Made by a program: the position numbers and the translations under genes | Notes under the pieces: model-generated | The model's input: only the letters and a program-made list of their open reading frames with translations | What the model was told of the DNA's origin: nothing | The model's database searches: none | Source of the DNA: Rhabditoides inermis | Taxonomy: Eukaryota; Nematoda; Chromadorea; Rhabditida; Rhabditidae | Direction of reading: 5' to 3' | DNA: 64,000 bases | NCBI GenBank assembly: GCA_963966185.1 | Contig: CAWZYM010000341.1 | Location: forward strand, 256,001 to 320,000 | In this document: positions 36,066-47,408 of the stretch, in pieces | Numbering within the stretch: the first letter of the stretch is position 1 | How the letters are laid out: the number at the start of each line of letters is the position of its first letter

Positions 36066-36600
36066 GAGGTAAGGGAAAGAAAGAGAAGGGAGAGAAGGGA
36101 GAGAAGGGAGAGAAGGGAGAGAAAACGAGAGGGAGAAAAGGTATGGAGATATGATGGCTCTTTATAGATCCACCTGCCCTACTTTGACGCAGCCCAGCTG
36201 ATGGGGAACGACGACGCCGAGCTCACCGGGCATTACATCGTCGCCCAGTGGAACGCCCAGCAGAAGATCGCCATCCTTCTCGACTCGGTCAAGAATATCC
36301 GTGGTTACACGGTGAGTGAGAGGAGAGAAGAGATAGAGAGGGGAGAGGGGAAAGGAGAGAGAAAGGGGAGAGGGGAAAGGAGAGAGAGAGAGAGAGAGAA
36401 CACGTTTCCAGGAGCGGCCTTTGTGGAGGGACACGCTGGATCGCGTGTTCTCCGTCGAGGGAGCCAAGTATGCGCTGGATCGCGCAGCCCCCACCCAGGA
36501 GTACGGATGGGAGTGCGGTTTTTTCGCACTCGTAACCGCCTGGATTCTCGCTAAGGGAGACAACCCGTTGAGGTGAGTGACGAGGGAGAGAGGAGGAGGG

Positions 36601-36635
<35 letters not shown>

Positions 36636-39037
36636 GTGAGATACCTCATTCTAGATACGAGGTCTACGATCTGTCGAAGATGGTGGCTGCGGTGGACGCA
36701 TTGGTGCGTCGTGTGGCTGTGCCCCGAGACCACCGACAAGCAGGACTGTGAGTGCGGGCGAGGCAGAAGAGAGGGAGGAGAAAGAGGAGAGGGATGGGAG
36801 GGAGGGATGGGAGGGAGAGAGATGGGAGGGAGAGGGATGGGAGAGAGAGATGGGAGGGAGAGGGATGGGATAGGAGAGGGATGGGAGGGAGAGGGATAGG
36901 AGAGAGAGAGAGATGGGAGGGAGAGGGATGGGATGGGAGAGGGATGGGAGGGAGAGGGATAGGAGAGAGGGATAGGAGAGAGAGAGATGGGAGGGAGAGG
37001 GATGGGAGGGAGAGGGATGGGAGGGAGAGGGATAGGAGGGAGAGGGATAGAAGAGAGAGGGATGGGAGGGAGAGGGATAGGAAAGAGAGGGATGGGAGGG
37101 AGAGGGATGGGAGGGAGAGGGATAGGAGAGAGGGATGGGAGGGAGAGGGATAGAAGAGAGAGGGATGGGAGGGAGAGGGATAGGAGAGAGAGGGATGGGA
37201 GGGAGAGGGATAGGAGGGAGAGGGATAGAAGAGAGAGGGATGGGAGGGAGAGGGATAGGAGAGAGAGGGATGGGAGGGAGAGGGATGGGAGGGAGAGGGA
37301 TAGGAGAGAGGGATGGGAGGGAGAGGGATAGGAGAGAGAGGGATGGGAGGGAGAGAAATGGGAGGGAGAGGGATAGGAGAGAGAGGGATGGGAGGGAGAG
37401 GGATGGGAGGGAGAGGGATAGGAGGGAGAGGGATGGGAGGGAGAGGGATGGGAGGGAGAGGGATAGGAGGGAGAGGGATGGGAGAGAGATGGGAGGGAGA
37501 GAGATGGAAGGGAGGGAAGCGAGGAGGCGAAAGGAGTAACACCATCCTCTCTACAGGCGATGTGGACCAGCGCGCGAGCCGAGGCCGCATCCACTGCAGA
37601 GGAAGCTGGAGCCGCCCACCAAGAAGGTGACCAACAATTTACCTATTGCCCTAATATCCCCGCAAACCATCGAGTTCTTTGAGAGCACTTGCGAAGATAC
37701 AAGGCATTTCGATCGAGCAAAGAGAAGGGGGGATGCAATCGAGATGACAAATAGACATAACATTCGAGAATTCACACCGGAATACACGACCACCATGAAC
37801 AGATCGAAAATGAACAAGATACAAATGAACAACTCACACGATGAGATGCTATGCCCGCCTGCACACAGCTCCCGCCGCGGCACTCGCCTCGCACCACCTA
37901 CAATCAATAAATCACTATATCGCAATGGCACTAGGCTGAAACATATCCAAAGACGAATAGAGGGCGGAAAAGACAAAGTGATGCAATGACGGCTTTTCAG
38001 GAGCAGACGACCAAGACTGCCAGGAGCGCCATTGTCGAGGCGCTGAGAGCAGAGGGCATGGAGATCGCCGACGAGGAACTCGAGACCCTGCTCACTGAGT
38101 ACCTTGCTCAGAAGGACGCGCAGAAGAAGACGCCGCAGGAGGTGCCCGAGGAGGAAGGCGCGGCCGCCGAGACGCCCAAGGTCGCTGACGCGTCCATCCC
38201 CGCCACTCCGAGTCGCGCCCAGTCGCACGCGTCATCCACCCACAGCGGAGACGACTCCGATGACTCCGACGACTCCGATGATTCCGATGATTCCGATGAC
38301 TCCGACGACGACTCGACTCTGACAGAGTCTATGGCCGGGCAGCAGGAGCCAGCAGCTGTCGACGACCCCGTCCAGTCCGACACCGCCCAGTCAGACCCCG
38401 CCCAGGCCAGTGCGGCCGACAAACTCACCCCCGAGATGCCCAGGTGAGCGGGGACGGAGATCGATGAGAGAGTGGGAGAGAGTGGGAGTGAGTGTAAGTG
38501 AGTAGGAGTGAGTGGGAGTGAGTGGGAGCGAGAGGGAGCGAGTGAGAGTGCGGACGCCGCGGGAGGGAGGCAATTGAGATGATGTGTGCATTGCAGCCGG
38601 CGCCTCGTGACCGCCATCAAAATGCGCAAGCTCACCAACGGCACCGCAGTGGCCGGCACTGGCGTGCAGGCGAAGAAGCAGCAACACAAGCAGCCGCCGG
38701 CATCGGCTTCGATCGCGTCCTCGACGGCCACGCGTCTGCAGCCCACGAGGCGGTGCAAGAGGTGCGTGTTGTGTGCGTGCTATGAGAAGAGACGGGAGAG
38801 AGGAGAGCGACAGCATCACACGCCAACTGTTTCAGCGCTCCCGTGTCGCCATCGCTCAGCGGCAGTACAGCGAGCGGCCGGGGTGGCAAGCGTAAGATGG
38901 GCGTGACGCCCAAGAAGGAAGCCGAGCAGCCGTCGCAGCCGTCCAAGGCACAGGCGAGCAAGGGGAGCAGCAAGTCCAAGACCGGGAAGACCTCGCAGCA
39001 AGCCGGCGCCGGAGCGCACGCCTCTAGCAGGTGCTAG
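30701..39037 (+). CDS. 26-exon gene with Ulp1/SENP-like C48 cysteine-protease domain
   Basis: Exons 30701-30784, 30884-30970, 31129-31317, 31382-31495, 31628-31729, 31792-31863, 32014-32121, 32320-32433, 32808-32891, 33125-33205, 33344-33424, 33649-33729, 34265-34447, 34561-34626, 34771-34929, 35066-35140, 35638-35682, 35760-35846, 35898-35942, 36168-36311, 36412-36572, 36655-36747, 37557-37626, 38001-38443, 38597-38761 and 38836-39037 join in one frame of about 1,044 residues. Residues 59-69 hold Cys-x2-Cys-x3-Cys-x2-Cys-His, followed by Glu/Lys/Arg-rich likely coiled coil to about 290. Residues about 576-720 carry His641, Asp658, Gln696 and Cys702; the 17- and 6-residue spacings equal those of yeast Ulp1. 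The tail is basic and low-complexity, with an Asp-Asp-Ser run. Predicted role: cleaving SUMO-like conjugates or a related isopeptide bond. The start codon is uncertain and upstream exons may exist. Confidence 0.8.
35141..35630. repeat. Polypurine intron of the protease gene
   Basis: About 490 bases almost entirely A and G on the coding strand (GGAGGAGGGAGGAGAAGGGA-type units). Frames through it on either strand are artefacts of the repeat. Confidence 0.9.
36765..37535. repeat. Polypurine minisatellite in intron 22
   Basis: About 770 bases of units such as GGGAGGGAGAGGGATGGGA and AGGGATAGGAGAGAG, with runs of three G at close spacing. It fills the intron between exons at 36,747 and 37,557. 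The long minus-strand Ser/Leu/Pro frames here are not genes. Confidence 0.9.
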
Positions 39038-39905
39038 GGGGGCGGGGTGAGGAGGTGGGTGGGTGGTTTCCTTGCCACACCACCTTCTCCTTACCCGACT
39101 ACGTTCGCCGCGTTCCACGGTGAGTGAGCGCCGCATGCCGTATTCTCCTTTCTCCTCCCGTTACCCCTCCCTTCTTCATTCTCCTCCCGTCTGCTCCCTT
39201 CTCCTCCTCCATCCTGCCTTCTCGTCGCACACAGCCATCCCACTCTTGCAGATAGTGATGGGCGCCTCTTCCCTCCGCCCCGCGTCGGTCACTGCCGGGA
39301 GATGTCGAGGAGTATGTAGTGTATATTGTATATAAGGTGGGTGGATGGGGGAGTGTGCTGGGAGTGGGAAAGAGGGTTCGTCTAGAGGAGCAGAGTAGAT
39401 CTCACCGTCCAGCAACGGCTCCAGGCTCCAGCTGAGAGTAGAGAGAGAGCGGGGAGAGAGCACCACCTGTCAGTGCCTGCAGTCGCAACGATGAGAGACA
39501 CAAACAAGAATCGCAACTGTCCGACAACCGCGCGGTGTCCGTTTCACAACCTGTACAAGAACTAGCCATGCAATTCGAATGAAAAACAACAAGGAGTGGA
39601 AAAGGGGAATGAAGCTATAGCGCATTTGAACAAGCCTTCCACTTTATCCGCCCAATTCATGATAGAGAATCATTACCTCGTGTTGAATATGACGACAACG
39701 GGTGAGAACAGGGGGCGGCAGGCGCAGGCGCCGGACGTTCACAGAGAAACGAACAGAACAGCTCTCCTGAAAAAAAACATGAATACACGCTGGTTCAGAT
39801 GTGTTCCGACCGGAATCACCTTCGGATGAGACTGGGCGAGCGCGTGTGTGAGCAGGACGATGGGCCGCAAGGCAATGGAGAAGAACGGGCAGACGCCGGA
39901 GGATA
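39038..39905. other. 3' flank of the protease gene
   Basis: CT-rich to about 39,230, then mixed sequence. No poly(A) signal could be singled out and no further exon of the protease gene is seen after the TAG at 39,035-39,037. Confidence 0.5.
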
Positions 39906-39908
39906 GGT

Positions 39909-39932
39909 GTGCACGTCATCTCTGACGTGCAC
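39909..39932 (+). other. Hairpin of the 250-bp family, outlying copy
   Basis: GTGCACGTCA-TCTC-TGACGTGCAC: perfect ten-bp stem and four-base loop. The same stem, 13 bp long, occurs in each unit of the array at 40,991-41,740. Confidence 0.85.
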
Positions 39933-40023
39933 CCTGCGTGGATGGGGTGAGTACGGGGGACAACACGCTTCACCGTGGCCCTAGTGCGAGTCTGAAAATG
40001 GGAAATGTATTCAACTGTTTCAG

Positions 40024-43000
40024 GTGGGCTCCACCTTCTGGACTCACCCGGAATGCTGATACGACGAGCGCGAGGAGTGCGCGTCGGATGGGAGGGCCGC
40101 GAGGCAATGGAGAAGAACGGGCAGGCGCAGGCACGCAGGCGTCCGTCTCTGCGTGGAAGGAGGTGAGCATCACATTTCATGAACGGACACAATGAGGGAC
40201 AGAAATCGCAAATGTGGCATGACTCACCTCGTTTTCGTTTCACTCCAATACACCATGAAGTGACATCATCGGATTCGTAGAACGGCCTAAACGGCATGTG
40301 ATAAGAACACACAGTTCGGAAATAGAAACATGATAGCAACTGTTTCAGGTCGGCATCGCATCATGCACCGACCTCGGAATCGACCTCGACCTGTGGCAGT
40401 GGAGCAGCAGCGGCGGCCACACATCGACGACGCGACGACGCCATCGAGTAGCAGCACATGGAGAGACTGTCGAGGACAGACTCGCCCGCCCACACAGACA
40501 CCTAGAACGAGGACAAGTGAGTGAGAGGGAAGGGGGCATACTTATATATGTTTCCTTGAGTCATTGTGGCGGAAGCGTATTGGGATGACTAGAAAACGTT
40601 AGTAACGTCAAAGTGATGGCTACTAACTACTAACTACGTGAATATAATGTGCATCCAATATAAAAACAAAAAAACGAAGGTGAAACGCTAATTACATTTT
40701 ACGATTCGACCATAAAAAATCAATGCGTGAGATGCAGACAGATCACGCGGACACCTCCAAACTGCTAACAATGTGCATTTCAGATCTCGCAGTTCTCACC
40801 AGGATACGACGGGGCGCGCGACAGCCGATGGACGGCGAATGAGACTACGACGCTGCCACACAGAGAGTGGGAAGACGGACGAGCGACGCGAGCGCGAGAG
40901 CCGCACACGACGAGCCGATCCGAGAATCCGAGTGCACTGCGATGCGACGCGACGCGGCCAGTGGCCCACATCATGGAGGCACATCATGTGCATCGGAGGA
41001 TGGGCCGCAAGGCATCGGAGAAGAAGGGCAGCTAGCCGAGGAATAGGGTGCACGTCATTTCTGACGTGCACCCTCCGTGGAAGGAGGTGAGTATGCGGCT
41101 TCAGTTGGGGATGTCTGACGTGATAGCGCACCGTAGTGTTATCAGCCGGTCTGAAAAGGAGAAGTGTATTCAACTGTTTCAGGTGGGCTCCATCTTCTGG
41201 ACCCACCTCGGATGAAGTGCGACGAGCGCCAGTGTGTGTGCATCGGAGGATGGGCCGCAAGGCATCGGAGAAGAAGGGCAGCTAGCCGAGGAATAGGGTG
41301 CACGTCATTTCTGACGTGCACCCTCCGTGGAAGGAGGTGAGTATGCGGCTTCAGTTGGGGATGTCTGACGTGATAGCGCACCGTAGTGTTATCAGCCGGT
41401 CTGAAAAGGAGAAGTGTATTCAACTGTTTCAGGTGGGCTCCATCTTCTGGACCCACCTCGGATGAAGTGCGACGAGCGCCAGTGTGTGTGCATCGGAGGA
41501 TGGGCCGCAAGGCATCGGAGAAGAAGGGCAGCTAGCCGAGGAATAGGGTGCACGTCATTTCTGACGTGCACCCTCCGTGGAAGGAGGTGAGTATGCGGCT
41601 TCAGTTGGGGATTTCTGACGTGATAGCGCACCGTAGTGCTATCAGCCGGTCTGAAAAGGAGAAGTGTATTAAACTGTTTCAGGTGGGCTCCATCTTCTGG
41701 ACCCACCTCGGATGAAGTGCGACGAGCGCCAGTGTGTGAGCGTCGGAGGATGGGCCGCGAGGCATCGGAGAAGAAGGGCAGCTAGCCGAGGAATAGAGGT
41801 GGGCGCATGCATCTGCAAGCGTCCATCTCTGCGTGGAAGGAGGTGAGAATGCGATTTCAATCGATTGGGATAAACGGACACAATGAAGGGACAGAACACA
41901 GAAATCGCAAATGTGACATGACCCACCTCGTGTCACTCCAATAGTTCAATGAATCGTGAGGTGACTCCATCGAATTGGTAGTGCGGCCTAAACGGTACCC
42001 CTTAAGCACAGACATTTCCAAAATAGAGATATCAAATAGTGACGTGTTTCAGGTCGGCATCGCATATTGCACCGACCTCGGATCAGCGTGACGACAATGA
42101 TGGAAGTCGAGCAGACATCGACATGTGGCGAGGATAGGATGGCATAGGAGGCAGCAGATGGAGAGACTGCCGACAGACTCGACGACACGCCCGCCCACAC
42201 ACACCTGCAAAGAAGATAGGTGAGTGAGAGGGAGGAGACAACCATGCATAGATATGTTTCAATTCAATGTGGCGGAGATCGAACTACTATGGAATGCAAA
42301 TGTACTGGAATGATTTAAAAATATAAGGAATGAATATAGGAAAACATAGGAAAAATATAGGAAAAAGTATAAGGAATGGCTACAGACTACTAACTGCTGT
42401 GATTCACATTCATCCAATTAAAATACAAAATACAAAAAAAGATCGCGAAAAGAATACGACGGTGAAACACTAATCACATTTTACGATTCGACCAGATAAA
42501 ATCAATGCATGAGACGCAGACAGATCACGTGAACACTTCCAAACTGCTAACAATGTGCATTTCAGATCTCGCAGTCCTCACAAGGGATAGGAGCGTGGTG
42601 GCAGCACACACAGAGTGACAGTGTGATGACGGACGAGCGATGCGAGCGCGAGAGAGAGCAGCACGCCGAGCCGATCCAAGTGCGATGCGACGCAGCCAGT
42701 GGCCCAGTCCCACGGAGACAGACAACAGCGTCGCCCTAAAGCACACAAACACAAGGTGAGAAGGTGGACGGGTGCTGCACAGAGTAGAGAGAAGCAGAAG
42801 CACGAACCGGGAAAGAGGCTCGTGGACTATGGTGAACTGTGGCATTTCAGAAGCGATACTTCTTGACGGTGAAACATACACGAGCGATCCGAGTGAGTGT
42901 CGGAGCAGCAGCCGAGATGGCAGCAAGGAGCAGCGTCGACTGCAGATTCACCCGCGTCCAGCCAGTCGACGACGGCTGAAATACAAGCAAGTGAGAAGGT

Positions 43001-43745
43001 GCATCAATATTCCAACTTCGATTAAGATAATGTAAAATCATCATCATTTATTTATTGCATATAAGCAATATTATAAGGATCAAATGTACAAATACAAATG
43101 GGGATACAACATATGGAAGTATTTGCAAAAGAAATGAATACAATGGTGTTTCAGAAATCTCACCTACGGCAGCATGGACGACCAAGACGACATGCGACAG
43201 CAGCGGAACGAGCAGCGCCCAGCGCGGAGCAATGGACGGCGGCGAGGCGACAAGGCTCGAGCAGATGGGCGCGGAGAAGAGCGCCGTCGTCGACGAGACA
43301 GTGGCGGGAGAGCCGAGGGAGCCAGTCAGATGTGGGCGCCACGAGCCGACTGCCACACAGCTCCAACTGAAATGGAGAGAGTGAGTGTGCGCCACAGGGT
43401 GCATGGGAATGTATAGGAGAGAACGTATAAATACATACGTAACACTAGTAAAGTGTATATACCTTAATTAGAAATGTTATTTGAACTTATCATGAATGAT
43501 TAAACGTCATGGAATGTGAACTGAACAAAGGGCTAAACGCATAGTGAACACAGTGCCATTTTCCATTTCAGATGTCTCACCTCCAATCCCAATCGACTTG
43601 TTCTCGGAGCGGTAGCATCGAGGCTGCGGCACGAGGACGGAAGAACGGCACGGAAGAGTGGCCAGCGAGTGGCGGACGTGTGCAGCAGTGCACGACGCGA
43701 GTCTCCGGAGAGACCACCTCCACCGCCACTCTGGAAAGAAAGACG
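40024..43745 (+). other. Putative spliced hairpin-exon transcript cluster
   Basis: Exon-like blocks between TTTCAG and GTGAG sites: 40,024-40,162, 40,350 to about 40,516, from 40,785, 41,183-41,336 and its tandem copies, from 42,051, from 42,566, from 42,850, from 43,155 to 43,380, and from 43,572. Several are paralogous (40,350 with 42,051; 40,785 with 42,566). Each has an open frame in one phase, yet lengths such as 139 and 154 nt prevent one frame passing through repeated exons. Five of them start with a conserved hairpin (GGTCGG/CCGACC or GGTGGG/CCCACC around 14 nt). I do not recognise a protein. A structured non-coding RNA, or a fast-decaying gene family, are both possible. Confidence 0.45.
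40991..41740 (+). repeat. 250-bp tandem repeat: one exon plus one intron per unit, three units
   Basis: Units start at 40,991, 41,241 and 41,491 (CATCGGAGGATGGGCCGCAA), with a diverged fourth from 41,741. Each holds a 96-bp intron (GTGAGTATGCGG to CTGTTTCAG) and a 154-nt exon. Each exon carries the perfect hairpin AGGGTGCACGTCA/TGACGTGCACCCT around TTTC, at 41,045, 41,295 and 41,545. Units differ by only a few bases. Confidence 0.92.
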
Positions 43746-43783
43746 CGAGGTGAGGGGAAGGGCTGGAGAGTGTAGGGGGAGGG

Positions 43784-45688
43784 GATAACTGATAAGAGAA
43801 ACGGGGGAACTAATGATTAGAATACCAGTCAATGAAGTGTGCATACAAACGCTTATGCTATAGTGATTTGAAACTGACGGTCGTGTAGGAAACACAATGT
43901 GAAACACAAGTGATATTGAATGAAAGAGAAAGTGCTAGAAAGATCATATGTTCATGTCTTTGGCTCACCAATAAGTGGCGACGAGTGCTCTCCTCGCGGA
44001 GTGGAAGAAGTGATCACCGCACTTCCACGGCTCGTTATCGATCCCATTATCGATCACCGGAGCCGATCGCCCGCGCGCGACCTCCAAATACGTTGTTTGA
44101 AAACTACAAACAACTATCAACAAGAAAAGAAGATGTGCTGACCGAGTGGCGGCCGACAGTGGCTGCAGGCGTGATCGGGCGCGAGGCAAGTGCGGGCCAG
44201 CCATGCACTGCCCACTGCCCTCGGCTCCTCCTTCGCTCGACCTCGCCTCACTCCCCTCTAAACATTATCAAATAAACAAAGCACACACTAAACAATATAT
44301 TATTAAACAATCACAACACTTTTGAACCGATCAAATATCGTCACATTCAACGTTGGCAACACACGAACTGGTACAGCGCAACCCGATACATAGTTGACGT
44401 GGGGATTTTGTGAGTGGGTGCTTTCGTCTCACCATGAATAAGGGCGGAGAGCCGGAGGTGTAGAGCCGTCAGCTGCTCATCTCGTCCTCGTTTCGCAAAA
44501 GCATCTCTGAAATTATCACGTAATCGACAAGTACATCACACATAACATATCACAAACAACAACAAAAGTAGTAAAATGCAAATACCGCAATATTTAGAGA
44601 GACTGATGAGTAATAGCAATAAGCATACCGAGTTTTCGGGTGGCGCTGGCGTTTGCTGGAGGCGGTAGCTGCCCGTCACAGTGAACAGAGTCGTGCACGA
44701 GGTGAGAGCGAAGCGGCGAGGCGGCGGCGCACCCCTCAGACGGCTTCTCGCCGTTCGGAACCCGTTCTAAATGATAAAAATAAGCAATACGCATCACAAA
44801 TATATAATATAAACACATCGTGATACATGAACATGGTCAAAACAAGACAGAAACGTACGTCTTTGAAAAATTGAATGGAACTGCTCACGGCGAACTGGCT
44901 CAAAAAATCGATAACATGAAGACAATATAGTTTTAACTTTTCAAAGAAAACATTTATGGGAAGTAGAAATTACAAACAAGCTGCATCATGTGTGTCACTC
45001 ATTGTTACAATTGGAGATTCGTAACTCTAATGCAACGTAACTCGATGCGACAACGACAAAACCAAACACACTGATAAATGAGTGTACACGGAACCATATC
45101 ACTTTAGTAATTAGCATATGCATGTTTGCAGAAATGAAATACATAACAAAGTCGAATTTATACGAGTTTTCCGAAATTTATACGTGGGCGAGGCGAGAGC
45201 TTGCGTCACACTAGTACCCGCAAGTCACGCTGGATTGCGTGATATAATTTGACAAATTAGAAGATTATAATAATAATTTTAAATAGAATAATTTTAATTA
45301 TAATAATTTTAAAAAATGGCAAAAACGTAACGCAATATATAAGTACAGTCTGACTCTACTAAATAATTATCTCTTCGCACACAAAACAAAAGTATCGTGA
45401 AAATAAACACGAGTGAAACAGAGAATAGAATCAGAACGCTAAACCGATAATACTATCAGCATCTATCCCGATAGTATATATTCGATTGTAGTGTCATCGA
45501 TGTCTACGATGACTGCGTGGTGCGGACCGGGGACTTCACACCCCCGGGACGCGACAAAGTGGTGTCTGCGGAGGCGGACTGAGAGGAAAGGAGACTCGAC
45601 ACACATCCGGACGTGATCAAAGATGATGAGAAGGTGAGGAGAAGAAGAAAGAGGGGAGGAAGAATGCTTGAATGTGAGTCGTTTGCAG
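43784..45688. other. Region with two minus-strand exon candidates, otherwise no gene
   Basis: Minus-strand blocks at about 44,418-44,503 (TTTCAG to GTGAGA) and 44,630-44,767 (TTTAG to GTATGC) are each open in one frame. A plus-strand block ends with AATAAA at 44,269. From 44,830 to 45,480 the sequence is AT-rich without features. Confidence 0.35.
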
Positions 45689-46474
45689 GTGTCCGGATGC
45701 GTCGAGTGGTGGATCGGGTGACAAGTCTGTCCCCCGGTTCAGTGCCTCGCGGAGCGAGTGCGAGTTGAGCGTGCAGCTCGGTCGGCGCAGCCTCTCTTTG
45801 GCTGCGTGGCCGCCTGTCGCTTCCACAACGACACGGCCAGCGAGCGAGTGAGTGCGAGACAGAATGAGAGCGAAACAGTGGGCTAATCGACTGTCGTTTC
45901 AGAAGCTCGGCCAGTTCGGATTGGCTGACTGCGTGGCGTGCGATGACTGCATCGCATCGCGACCAGTATCGCACGCCGCGACCCGTCAGCATCCCTGCAC
46001 GCGTCGGCCACTCACTGTGTCAGAGTGAGTGGCCGACGTGGAGTACGGAACGCCTGGTGTGGTGGGGGCGGGACAGTCGGCGGCGCGAGCAGAGTGCCAC
46101 TCGAGTCGCGTCGCCACCCCGCCTCCTCGACCAGAAGGCATTCGAGCCGTCGACTCCCCGGCTGAGGAGAGCCGCGAGGGGCGACGGGAATGCGGGAGGG
46201 GGCCTGTTAAAGCCCATAAGGGGGACAGGCCTCACTCCACGCGACTCGGCAGTCGGACTACAAGTGAGTGGATAAGGGGAGAACGGGAAAGAAGTGGGAG
46301 AGAGAAGGGGGAGAGAAGAGAGGAGGAGGAGGGGAGGGGGAAAAGAAGAACAGTCTCAATATAAACATTTTCTGTTTAGCTCGTGGGTCGACTTGGGCAG
46401 TGACCCTTCAAATTGGTCACTGCCAGCCGGGAGCGGCTACAGTAGCCGCGCGCATCGGAGCGAATCCGCAAAAC
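45689..46474 (+). other. Hairpin-exon locus, copy 1 of 4
   Basis: Three exons by splice sites: A 45,689-45,847 (TTTGCAG to GTGAGT), B 45,903-46,263 and C 46,380-46,474. Exon B contains GGCGTGCGAT/ATCGCACGCC (45,935-45,977) and a perfect 14-bp stem CGTCGGCCACTCAC/GTGAGTGGCCGACG (46,002-46,038). Exon C contains GGCAGTGACC/GGTCACTGCC (46,396-46,424) and GCGGCT/AGCCGC (46,433-46,449). Exon B is open in one frame, but paralogous exons have lengths 361, 331, 333 and 269 nt, so no shared frame exists. Best reading: spliced structured RNA or relic. Confidence 0.5.
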
Positions 46475-47408
46475 GTGAGGAAGGGTAGAGGGAAAGGGAG
46501 AGAGAGAACGGGGGGGGGGGGGGAATTTGGACTCACAAGAAGATGGGATCACAAGAGATAAGGGAAACGGAGGTAACCACGGGGAAAAACAAAGCATATG
46601 GAAAGTGCAACATACATTCCATCTACGCGAGCATCTATATTCCAAGAAAACAAATAAAAACCCGATATGATGTGGACAGAATCAGAGCAAGAACAAATAT
46701 AAATAGAGAAAATAGGGATGTCGATTCAATCGATGACCTTCTTGTTTTTGCCGACAGCTCCGTCCGCACTCCGCACTGTCCCATCTCCGATCCACTCTTG
46801 TCCTGAATGCACAATGTCAATTGGCATTTCATTCCCTCGAGATAGTACAAAAGAGTGCAACATCACTATGCGCCAACATTGAAGCAGACAACACAATGAT
46901 AGTGAACCTCACCTCAGTGATGGGTGAGCTCCCTCTATTTGCCGCCTCCGTGCGCCACGCAACAGTCCTCCTCAGCTTTCGCCCTAAACAACTGCATGTC
47001 AAATATGATATACAATGATATAGTTTAACATGTTAATTATAAGAAACACGATACAGAACATTATTGCAGTTCGGAACAATTCGAAAGAGAGGGGGGGGGG
47101 TGGATTGGTGTGTGTGAAAGAGAGGGAGGGAGATAGGAGAGAGAGAGAAAGAGGGGGGTGGTGTGTGTGAGAGAGAGGGAGGGAGATAGAAAAGAGAGAG
47201 AGAGAGAGAGAGAGAGTGGATTGGTGTGTGGGAGAGAGAGGGGAGGATATAGAAGAGTGAGGGGGGAGTGGGTTGGTGTGTGGGAGAGAGAGGGGAGGAT
47301 ATAGGAGAGAGAGAGGGAGTGGGTTGGTGTGTGTGTGAGAGAGAGGGAGATAGGAAATAGAGAGAGGGGGAGAGGGAGAGAGAGTGAGTGAGAACGGATG
47401 ATTTGCAG
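46475..47408. other. Spacer between copies 1 and 2
   Basis: G tract at 46,510-46,522, mixed sequence, then GA/GTGTG purine-rich sequence from 47,080 to 47,395. A CTAAACAACTGCATGTCAAATATGAT-like block near 46,984 recurs near 50,163 and 51,813 as the common left flank of the copies, so the repeated locus starts about 400 bp before exon A. Confidence 0.5.

Noticed and set aside
36551..37594. Minus-strand frames of 308-347 residues (Pro-Ser-Leu repeats) and plus-strand Gly-Arg-Glu frames
   Set aside because: Artefacts of the purine minisatellite in intron 22.
40016..41681. CTGTTTCA motifs resembling the C. elegans piRNA upstream (Ruby) motif
   Set aside because: Here the motif is the pyrimidine tract and AG of 3' splice sites, and the expected AT-rich spacer of about 40 nt before a 21U start is absent.
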